Position numbers and translations under genes: made by a program. Of a DNA stretch of 11,168 nucleotides, positions 1 to 6,382 are shown in pieces; the stretch's first letter is position 1, and each line of letters opens with the position of its first letter. A model generated the notes under the pieces. The model was given only the letters and a program-made list of their open reading frames with translations, had not been told where the DNA came from and did not search any database. Origin of the DNA: Chloroflexota bacterium (GTDB lineage: Bacteria > Chloroflexota > Anaerolineae > Ardenticatenales > Ardenticatenaceae); the NCBI GenBank assembly GCA_003520455.1, contig DOUV01000733.1, positions 6,977-18,144 of the forward strand, in the 5' to 3' direction.

Positions 1-52
1 GCCCACAGCGCGCTCCGACGACGGTGACAGCGGCGGGCACCGGCTGCGAACC

Positions 53-86
53 AGACTTCGGAAGTCTTGTCCCGCCCCCCGCGGGA
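53..86 (+). promoter_or_regulatory. Two small tandem inverted repeats in the leader of the first gene
   Basis: The first repeat has arms AGACTT (53-58) and AAGTCT (62-67) around a 3-nt centre. The second has arms TCCCGC (70-75) and GCGGGA (81-86) around five C residues. Both lie 34-67 bp ahead of the GTG start at 120. They could be an operator or a leader RNA structure. There is no T-tract, so they do not look like an intrinsic terminator. I see no convincing -35/-10 pair in the first 119 bases. Short inverted repeats are common by chance in GC-rich DNA. Confidence 0.25.
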
Positions 87-105
87 TGACGTGACCGGTG
101 CTCTA

Positions 106-113
106 GAGGAGGG
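106..113 (+). promoter_or_regulatory. Strong Shine-Dalgarno fixing a GTG start
   Basis: GAGGAGGG ends 6 nt before the GTG at 120. There is no nearby in-frame ATG, so this site supports a GTG start for the acyl-CoA ligase. Confidence 0.8.
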
Positions 114-119
114 CCAACT

Positions 120-1745
120 GTGACCCAGGTAACAGAACTTCCGGTGCCACCCATCACTCGTGAGAGCCACTACGGGCGAGAGACCCTGGTCTACCGGGAG
201 CGGCCGGCGAACGTGAATGCTGTGGTGGCACGCTCGGTTGAACGCTCCCCTGATAAGGTCGCGCTGGTCTTCGAGGACCGTCGTTGGACCTACCGCCAGC
301 TCTGGGAGGAGGCCCGCTCGTTCGCGGCTGCCATCCACCGGGACTATGGAATCGGCCGGGGGGAACGTGTCGCGGTATTAACGGGCAACACGCCCGAATT
401 TGCCATCGCCGCCGTTGGCATCTCCCTCCTCGGGGCCATGCTGGTCCCCTTGAATACCCGGCTGAAGACTCGCGAACTCACCTTCATGCTGGAGAATTCG
501 CGCAGCAAAGTGCTGGTGGCAACCCCGGAACAGTGGGCCAAGCTCTCCCCCACCCGGAAGGAGCTACCAGAGCTGGAGGGCGTTTTCGTCATCGACAAAG
601 CGCCCGAGCAAGGCACCCGCCCCTGGTCCGACGCGATGACCGGGGGGACGCCACCGGAAGTTCAGGTTCATGAGGATGAGCCCCTCTACCTCTGCTACAC
701 CTCTGGTACGACGGGGCTCCCCAAGGGTGCTGTCCTCACCCACTTCAACCTGGTTCACACCTTGATCAACTATGAACTGGTGAAAGGGCTCACCTCAGAC
801 GATGTCACGCTCCTTGGTGTGCCGATCTTTCATATCACCGGTTTAGCCGCTCAGTTCGCGCAACTTCTCTACCAGGGGGGTACCATTGTCTTACAACGGA
901 TGCCGTTTCGCGCTGGCCCGGCCCTCGAACTGATCGAACAAGCGGGCGTGACCCACTTCTTCGGGGTGCCAACAATCTACATCATGCTGATGTACCACCC
1001 CGAGTTTGACCGCCGCGACATTTCTACGCTGCGCCTGGCCGCCTCCGGCGGGGCCCCACTGCCGCCGGACGTGGCCCGCGCCTGGAACAGACGGGCGCCA
1101 CAAGTGAAGTTCCTCAACTTCTACGGGCTGACAGAAACCACCTCCCCCGCGACCTGGCTACCGGACCGATACAAACTGGAGCGCCCGGGATCTGCTGGCC
1201 TCCCACTCCCGGTGGCTGAACTCAAAGTCGTGGATGATCTGGGCCGTGAAGTCGCTGCGGACGAGGTTGGCGAACTGGCCATCCGCGGCCCGATGGTCTT
1301 CAAAGAGTATTGGAATAACGCGGAGGCCACGGCCAGGGCCTTCCTCCCGGGCGGATGGTTTCTTACTGGAGATATGGCGCGGATCGATCCGGATGGCTTC
1401 GTCCACATCATGGACCGGAAGAAAGATATGATCAGCCGCGCCGGAGAGAAGATTTACTGCGCCGAAGTGGAGAACGTCCTGTATGGACATCCGGGTATCC
1501 TGGAGGCTGCCGTGGTTGGGCAACCCGACGACTTCTACGGTGAGGTTGTCAAAGCGGTCGTGGTACCCCGGGCGGGCGCAACGCTCGATGAAACGGTGAT
1601 TCGCACCTTCGTGGCCGAGCGATTGGCCGATTACAAGGTACCGGCCGTAGTAGAGATTCGAGATGAACTCCCACGTAACCCGAGCGGAAAGGTTATGAAA
1701 CATCGCTTACGCCAACCGGCCGAAACGACCTCCGAGGCCGGTTGA
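120..1745 (+). CDS. AMP-dependent acyl-CoA synthetase/ligase (class I adenylate-forming)
   Basis: This 541-aa protein should activate a carboxylic acid to acyl-AMP and then to its CoA thioester in the cytoplasm. The full family signature is visible. The P-loop YTSGTTGLPKG is at about residues 193-203, YGLTET at 335-340, the TGD motif (ribose-binding Asp) at 416-418, the hinge region DRKKD at 432-436, and the C-terminal catalytic lysine in PSGK at 521-524. Length is normal for a FadD/medium-chain/aryl-CoA ligase. The start is a GTG with a near-perfect ribosome binding site. It is the first gene of the catabolic run, so it probably activates the pathway substrate or an intermediate. Motifs alone do not separate fatty, aryl and heteroaryl acids. 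Family assignment is firm; the substrate is unknown. Confidence 0.93.
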   Translation: MTQVTELPVPPITRESHYGRETLVYRERPANVNAVVARSVERSPDKVALVFEDRRWTYRQLWEEARSFAAAIHRDYGIGRGERVAVLTGNTPEFAIAAVGISLLGAMLVPLNTRLKTRELTFMLENSRSKVLVATPEQWAKLSPTRKELPELEGVFVIDKAPEQGTRPWSDAMTGGTPPEVQVHEDEPLYLCYTSGTTGLPKGAVLTHFNLVHTLINYELVKGLTSDDVTLLGVPIFHITGLAAQFAQLLYQGGTIVLQRMPFRAGPALELIEQAGVTHFFGVPTIYIMLMYHPEFDRRDISTLRLAASGGAPLPPDVARAWNRRAPQVKFLNFYGLTETTSPATWLPDRYKLERPGSAGLPLPVAELKVVDDLGREVAADEVGELAIRGPMVFKEYWNNAEATARAFLPGGWFLTGDMARIDPDGFVHIMDRKKDMISRAGEKIYCAEVENVLYGHPGILEAAVVGQPDDFYGEVVKAVVVPRAGATLDETVIRTFVAERLADYKVPAVVEIRDELPRNPSGKVMKHRLRQPAETTSEAG

Positions 1746-1792
1746 GCACCTGGGAGTCCATCCCACAAAAGCACTTTCTTGAGGAGACAACG

Positions 1793-3067
1793 ATGGCAAC
1801 TTATCTCAAGCGAGCCCGGCCGCGGGCGGCGGAAGATACGACGGCTGTCGAACAGACAGTCCGGGAGATTGTCCAACGAATCAAGCGCGAGGGTGAGAGC
1901 GCTGTTCGAGAATACTCGCGGGCCCTCGATAAATGGGATCCCCCTTCTTTTCGAGTCACAGAGGCCGAGATTGCCGCGGCCGAAGCCTCCTTGTCGCCGC
2001 AGGTCAAGGCCGACATTCAGACGGCCCATGAGCGAGTCAAGGATTTTGCGTCGCGCCAACGCGCGACCCTGGTCGACTTTGAAGCGGAGACGATCCCCGG
2101 TGTCATCCTCGGGCAGAAGCAAATTCCGGTCGCGTCGGTGGGTTGCTACATCCCTGGTGGCCGGTATCCCTTGATCGCTTCGGCACTGATGTCGGTCTTG
2201 ACGGCCAAAGTGGCAGGCGTCAAGCGCGTGGTCGCCTGCAGCCCACCTCGGGGGGAGAAGATGTGGCCAGGAACCCTCTACGCCACAGCGCTGGCCGGTG
2301 CGGATGAGATCTACTGCCTGGGGGGTGTACAGGCCCTGGCTGCGATGGCGTTCGGAACTCTTCCAGGGCTAGACGCTGTCGATATGATTGTAGGACCTGG
2401 CAATAAGTACGTCGTCGAGGCGAAACGCCAACTCTTCGGTACGGTCGGGATCGATCTCTTGCCCGGGCCCACCGAGATCCTGATCATCGCCGACGACACG
2501 GCGGACCCCGCCATGGTGGCGGCGGACCTGATCGGCCAGGCTGAGCACGATCCTGCTTCCCGCCAGTGCCTGGTCACGACCTCCGAAGCGCTTGGTCGCG
2601 CCGTCCTGGCCGAGATTGAACAGCAGATGCCCGAGGTGCCCACGCGAGAGGTCGCCGCCGAGTCGTGGGGAAACAACGGTGAAGTGGTCGTGGTCGATTC
2701 GCACGAGGAGGCCGCCGTAGAGGCCGACCGCTGGGCACCGGAGCATCTCGAAGTACAGACCGAGAATCCGCGTTGGTACCTGGAACAGTTGCGCAATTAT
2801 GGCAGCCTGTTCGTGGGCGAGCCGGCCACGGTCTTGTACTCGGACAAGGCTTTAGGGACCAATCATATCCTGCCCACGCTGGGTTCCGCCCGCTACACTG
2901 GTGGCTTGTGGGTTGGGAAGTTCATCAAAACGGTGACGTACCAGATCCTGACCGAAGCGGGCAGCGAGGCCGTCGCTCCGGCCGCGATGGGGGTCGCTGA
3001 GGCCGAGGGGATGTTGGCGCATGTCATTACGGGCCGGCTCCGGCTCAACAAATATGGGAATCGGTGA
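1793..3067 (+). CDS. Histidinol dehydrogenase-family NAD-dependent alcohol dehydrogenase, probably not biosynthetic
   Basis: A 424-aa zinc- and NAD-dependent dehydrogenase of the HisD fold. In known members an alcohol is oxidised through an aldehyde to a carboxylate (four electrons). Residues matching the E. coli HisD catalytic set are present: Gln249 and His252 in GQAEHD, Glu317-His318 in APEHLE, Asp351 in SDKALGTNH, and Glu405 and His410 in EGMLAH. The glycine-rich stretch reads CYIPGGRYPLIAS. This resembles, from memory, the sulfopropanediol dehydrogenase HpsN-type branch more than true HisD, which has a PGGxAPL-like stretch. ATG 1793 is chosen because GAGGAG sits at 1781-1786. An in-frame TTG at 1742 overlaps the previous stop but has poorer support. 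No his gene is nearby, and the neighbours are catabolic. Function in histidine synthesis is therefore doubtful, though not excluded. Confidence 0.85.
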   Translation: MATYLKRARPRAAEDTTAVEQTVREIVQRIKREGESAVREYSRALDKWDPPSFRVTEAEIAAAEASLSPQVKADIQTAHERVKDFASRQRATLVDFEAETIPGVILGQKQIPVASVGCYIPGGRYPLIASALMSVLTAKVAGVKRVVACSPPRGEKMWPGTLYATALAGADEIYCLGGVQALAAMAFGTLPGLDAVDMIVGPGNKYVVEAKRQLFGTVGIDLLPGPTEILIIADDTADPAMVAADLIGQAEHDPASRQCLVTTSEALGRAVLAEIEQQMPEVPTREVAAESWGNNGEVVVVDSHEEAAVEADRWAPEHLEVQTENPRWYLEQLRNYGSLFVGEPATVLYSDKALGTNHILPTLGSARYTGGLWVGKFIKTVTYQILTEAGSEAVAPAAMGVAEAEGMLAHVITGRLRLNKYGNR

Positions 3068-3089
3068 GTTGCAACGCATCCGTCGCACG

Positions 3090-3118
3090 GTCCCAGGGGT
3101 GCCCACTCAACGTGGGAC
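3090..3118 (+). other. Weak inverted repeat between the HisD-like and flavoprotein genes
   Basis: Arms GTCCCA (3090-3095) and TGGGAC (3113-3118) are separated by 17 nt within the 112-bp gap. No T-tract follows. It may be an RNA-processing or attenuating hairpin, or chance. No promoter is obvious in the gap. Confidence 0.15.
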
Positions 3119-3179
3119 ATTCGCTCCCGCGAGTTGATAGGATGAATTGCCACAGATCGAGAGCCGGGAGGAGTGCGCG

Positions 3180-4469
3180 ATGCGTGATTTTGACGTGATC
3201 ATTGTTGGAGCGCGCCTTGCCGGCGCCACGCTGGCCGGATTTCTCTCGCGAGCGGGGAAAGAAGTCCTGCTCGTGGATCGGGTCAAGTTCCCGCGCGATA
3301 CGGTGTCCTGTGCCGTCGCCTACGCCAAGGCAGTGGCGCTCTGGGATGCCATCGGGGCCGGAGAAAAAATCGATGCCATTGGTGCCCCGCCCATCCGGCG
3401 GGTTCGCAAGGTAGCCCCACATACCACCATCGCCGGATACCTCCTGCCGTATGGTGGACGCGACTACGGCTACGGTCTCCGTCGTATCACCCTCGACGAC
3501 GTCCTGCTACGCCACGTCGCCACCATGCCCGGTATCACCGTGCGCGAACGCTTTTCGGTCACGGACCTGCTGGAAGAAAATGGCCGCGTCATCGGGGTCG
3601 CAGGGAAAGATCTCGGCAGTGGCGCCGTGGAGCAATTCCGAACGCCTCTCGTCGCGGGCGCCGATGGAATTCACTCATTTGTCGCCCGTCGCGTGAGAGC
3701 CGACATCTACTACTCGCATCCGCCCGAGCAATGCCACTACTACGCCTTCTACCACAACTTCGAGCCGGTCGCAGAGCCGGAACTCTTCATCCATCAGGAC
3801 AGTCCCGATCAAAGCGTGCTCGTCTTCGAGGTCAATGGCGATGACGAGGGTGATTTGATGGCGGTCTCGTGGATGCCCGCAGCCCGTCGGTTTGAAACGG
3901 TCCGGGAGGATATCGAGACCGCGTATGTGAATGCCTGGCACAGCATACCGGAATTGGCTGAACGAGGGCGGAACGCCACACGCGCGACCCCCATCCTTGG
4001 CCGGGCGCCGACGGATACGTACTACCGCAAGCCGTACGGTCCCGGCTGGGCCCTGGTCGGCGACGCAGCCTATTACACAGACCCGAATGGGGGGCGCGGC
4101 TTCTACGATGCACTCCGCGGGGCCGAACTCCTGGCCCACGCCATCGAGCAGATCGCGCGGGGCCGGCCTTGGGCCGAAGCGATGCGGGTCTACCACTATG
4201 CGCGCGACTATGAATTCGAACCGTCGTACCGCTTCGTCCGATCGATGAGTACGCGCGCTCCGGAGCGACCGCCCATGGAAGTGAAACTCTTTGCTCTGGC
4301 GGCAGAAGACCCGGCGTTTGCGGATTGCTTGTTGAGTGTCAACCACGGCGTGGGCGTGGAGCGCTTCGCAGGTGCCCCGTCGCTCCCATTCACAGGGCCC
4401 GGTGATACCGCAGTCTTCGACCGACATGCGACAGAAAGGCGGCTCAATGATGAAGTTACAGCACTGTAG
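3180..4469 (+). CDS. FAD-dependent monooxygenase/oxidoreductase (PHBH/geranylgeranyl-reductase-like fold)
   Basis: A 429-aa soluble flavoprotein. The N-terminal dinucleotide-binding fold starts at residue 5 (DVIIVGARLAGA). Its glycine motif is GxRxxG instead of GxGxxG, a variant seen in some FAD monooxygenase-like proteins. Also present are the mid-protein GADGIHS motif (about 160-166) and the FAD ribityl/phosphate motif GDAAYYTDPNGGRG (294-307). Together these are typical of single-component aromatic hydroxylases and related reductases. No halogenase WxWxIP motif is seen. The start at ATG 3180 has GGGAGGAG at 3166-3173; an upstream in-frame alternative at 3147 lacks such support. It sits between the HisD-like and VOC genes and overlaps the latter by 23 bp, which suggests coupled translation. 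It probably hydroxylates or oxidises a pathway intermediate, but the substrate cannot be read. Confidence 0.85.
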   Translation: MRDFDVIIVGARLAGATLAGFLSRAGKEVLLVDRVKFPRDTVSCAVAYAKAVALWDAIGAGEKIDAIGAPPIRRVRKVAPHTTIAGYLLPYGGRDYGYGLRRITLDDVLLRHVATMPGITVRERFSVTDLLEENGRVIGVAGKDLGSGAVEQFRTPLVAGADGIHSFVARRVRADIYYSHPPEQCHYYAFYHNFEPVAEPELFIHQDSPDQSVLVFEVNGDDEGDLMAVSWMPAARRFETVREDIETAYVNAWHSIPELAERGRNATRATPILGRAPTDTYYRKPYGPGWALVGDAAYYTDPNGGRGFYDALRGAELLAHAIEQIARGRPWAEAMRVYHYARDYEFEPSYRFVRSMSTRAPERPPMEVKLFALAAEDPAFADCLLSVNHGVGVERFAGAPSLPFTGPGDTAVFDRHATERRLNDEVTAL

Positions 4470-4944
4470 CCTGGTCGTGCGGGATCTGGCGAAATCGCGT
4501 TGGTTTTACGGGACGGTGCTGGGCATGGAGGAGGTGGCTCGTCCGCCGAACTTTACGTTCGACGGTGCCTGGTTTCGGGGCGACGAGAGTGAATTCCACC
4601 TGATAGCGGCCAGCGATACCACGGCTCCCCCAGGCTTCGAGGACCCCGGGCCGGCCGGCCATACCGGGTTGGCCACCCATATCGCCCTCGAGGTGACCGA
4701 CCTGTCGGGAACGAAAGCTCAGTTGGAGCAGTATGGGATCGAGATTCTGGGGGGACCGATGCCCCGAGGGGACGGAGTCGTGCAAATGTACGTTCACGAC
4801 CCCGACGGATACCTGATCGAATTCTTCGAATGGGCCGCGGGTGGCAAGCAGGAGGCGACTGAACGAGGCGCTGTCCGCGGGGAGGCGGTTGCGCGGACCC
4901 GCTCATCAGGCCGACAGGCGACGCTGACGCGGGGGGAGGGGTGA
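4447..4944 (+). CDS. VOC-superfamily (glyoxalase/extradiol dioxygenase-like) protein
   Basis: A 165-aa protein whose first 130 residues form a vicinal-oxygen-chelate domain of two beta-alpha-beta-beta-beta modules. Likely metal ligands are His6 (QHCSLVV), His78 (THIALEV) and Glu125 (GYLIEFFE), with His51 (EFHLI) as a possible fourth. The HDPDGYLIEF block is a family hallmark. Known members include glyoxalases, epimerases, extradiol dioxygenases and resistance proteins, and motifs do not decide among them. In this context an isomerase or ring-cleaving role is plausible. Adjacent ATG codons at 4447 and 4450 follow an AGAAAGGCGG ribosome site (4434-4443). A longer in-frame extension back to 4336 would lie wholly inside the flavoprotein gene and is not credible. 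Residues from about 134 form an Arg/Gly/Thr-rich tail that is not part of the VOC fold. Confidence 0.82.
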   Translation: MMKLQHCSLVVRDLAKSRWFYGTVLGMEEVARPPNFTFDGAWFRGDESEFHLIAASDTTAPPGFEDPGPAGHTGLATHIALEVTDLSGTKAQLEQYGIEILGGPMPRGDGVVQMYVHDPDGYLIEFFEWAAGGKQEATERGAVRGEAVARTRSSGRQATLTRGEG

Positions 4945-5013
4945 GATTCATGACGCGATGAAGGATTTCAAAACGCTGAAGTGATTTGTTGCCACAAACA
5001 AGAAGAGGGAGGG

Positions 5014-5895
5014 ATGAAGCCCATGAAACCCCCATCGTTTCGGTACCTTCGTCCGACCACCGTTGAGGAAGCCGTCGCAGTCCTGGCAGAGCACGGTTCC
5101 GACGCGAAGGTGCTGGCCGGCGGTCAAAGCCTGATACCGATGATGAACCTGCGTATGGCCCAACCTCGGGTTCTGGTGGACATCAACCGGCTGGCAGCAC
5201 TCGACTACATCCGGCCGGAAAATGGGACGCTGGTCATAGGTGCCTTGACCCGCCAGACGACGCTCGAGCGCTCGTCTGCGGCAGCGGAGCGTGCTCCCCT
5301 CATGGTCGAAGCGGTTCACTACGTCGCCCATCGACCCATTCGCAACCGCGGGACAGTCGGCGGCAGTCTTGCCCACGCAGACCCCGCAGCAGAGTTGCCT
5401 GCCATCGCTGTGGCCCTCGATGGGAGCCTGGTTGTGCGGGGCGCCAAAGGGGAGCGTACCATTTCCGCCCCCGACTTTTTCGTCAGCTACTTCACCACCT
5501 CGATGGAACCGGACGAACTCCTGACCGAGGTCCGCCTCCCCGTCTGGCCTGCGGGACAAGGTTGGTCCTTCAAGGAGTTCAGTCCGCGCCAGGGCGACTT
5601 TGCCCTGGCAGGCGTTGCCGCGACGTTGAGAGTAGAGGAGGGAGTTTGCCAGGAAGCCCGGCTGGTGTATATCGGCGTGGATGAACATCCTTTGCGTATC
5701 ACCCAGGCCGAAGAAGCACTGACCGGACGCCAGGCGAACGAGGGTACCTTCCGCGAGGCAGCCGCGGTTGCCAGCCGGTTGGTTGATCCACCTTCGGACG
5801 TCCATGCCGATGTGGAGTACCGTCGTGACCTTGTCAACACGTTAACCCGCCGCGCTCTCATGCAGGCGCTGGAACGCTGTGAGAAAGGAGCGTAG
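5014..5895 (+). CDS. Molybdenum hydroxylase FAD-binding (medium) subunit, CoxM/XdhB family
   Basis: A 293-aa subunit that passes electrons from the iron-sulfur subunit to the final acceptor through FAD. The two FAD-binding motifs are clear: AGGQSLIPMMNLR (about 35-47) and GTVGGSLAHADPAAE (113-127). A CO-dehydrogenase-FAD C-terminal domain follows. Only two cysteines are present, so the extra [4Fe-4S] insert of 4-hydroxybenzoyl-CoA reductase HcrB is absent. This argues for an oxidising hydroxylase rather than a ring reductase. ATG 5014 is preceded by a purine-rich GAGGGAGGG. The in-frame ATG at 5023 is an alternative and would be better spaced from the most 3' part of that site. The gene lies 69 bp after the VOC gene and 1 bp before the iron-sulfur subunit, in the common M-S-L order. 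Confidence 0.92.
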   Translation: MKPMKPPSFRYLRPTTVEEAVAVLAEHGSDAKVLAGGQSLIPMMNLRMAQPRVLVDINRLAALDYIRPENGTLVIGALTRQTTLERSSAAAERAPLMVEAVHYVAHRPIRNRGTVGGSLAHADPAAELPAIAVALDGSLVVRGAKGERTISAPDFFVSYFTTSMEPDELLTEVRLPVWPAGQGWSFKEFSPRQGDFALAGVAATLRVEEGVCQEARLVYIGVDEHPLRITQAEEALTGRQANEGTFREAAAVASRLVDPPSDVHADVEYRRDLVNTLTRRALMQALERCEKGA

Positions 5896-5896
5896 C

Positions 5897-6382
5897 ATGA
5901 TGGAGCAAGAACGAGTCGCCCTTACTGTAAACGGTATCAAATACGACCGGATGGTCGAACCGCGCCGGCTGTTGAGCGACTTTCTCCGGCACGATCTGGG
6001 ACTGACCGGCACCCACGTTGGCTGCGAACATGGCGTCTGCGGCATGTGCACGGTGCTGGTCAACGGCCACACGGCGCGCTCGTGTTTGATGTTGGCGGTC
6101 CAGGCCGATGGCGCCGAGATCACGACGGTTGAGAACCTTGGCACGCCGACCCACATGCATCCGCTGCAAGAGGCCTTCTGGGAGAAACACGGGCTACAGT
6201 GCGGCTTCTGCACGCCAGCGATGCTGTTGACAGCGTTAGAGCTGTTAACCGAAAATCCGAACCCCAGTACGGAGCAGATACGAGAGGCGATGGCAAGCAA
6301 TCTGTGCCGCTGCACCGGTTACCAGCCAATTGTCGAGGCGGTGCAGATTGCAGCCGGACAGATGAATGGAGGGGCGCGATGA
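5897..6382 (+). CDS. Molybdenum hydroxylase [2Fe-2S] (small) subunit, CoxS/XdhC-type
   Basis: A 161-aa electron-transfer subunit with two [2Fe-2S] clusters. The plant-type ferredoxin cluster uses Cys43, Cys48, Cys51 and Cys63 (CEHGVCGMC, then RSC). The C-terminal helical cluster uses Cys102, Cys105, Cys137 and Cys139 (CGFC and CRC). All eight ligands are intact. Length matches the family (about 155-170 aa). Adjacent ATG codons at 5897 and 5900 follow GAAAGGAG (5883-5890), which lies inside the end of the previous gene. The stop overlaps the start of the large subunit as ATGA, giving tight translational coupling for equal stoichiometry. Confidence 0.95.
   Translation: MMEQERVALTVNGIKYDRMVEPRRLLSDFLRHDLGLTGTHVGCEHGVCGMCTVLVNGHTARSCLMLAVQADGAEITTVENLGTPTHMHPLQEAFWEKHGLQCGFCTPAMLLTALELLTENPNPSTEQIREAMASNLCRCTGYQPIVEAVQIAAGQMNGGAR

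Noticed and set aside
53..67. UUCG tetraloop hairpin
   Set aside because: CTTCGG is present, but pairing outward from it gives an A-A mismatch; the better pairing uses a CGG loop.
1793..3067. Plain annotation as biosynthetic hisD
   Set aside because: No his neighbours, a catabolic setting and an HpsN-like glycine-rich stretch; kept at family level only.
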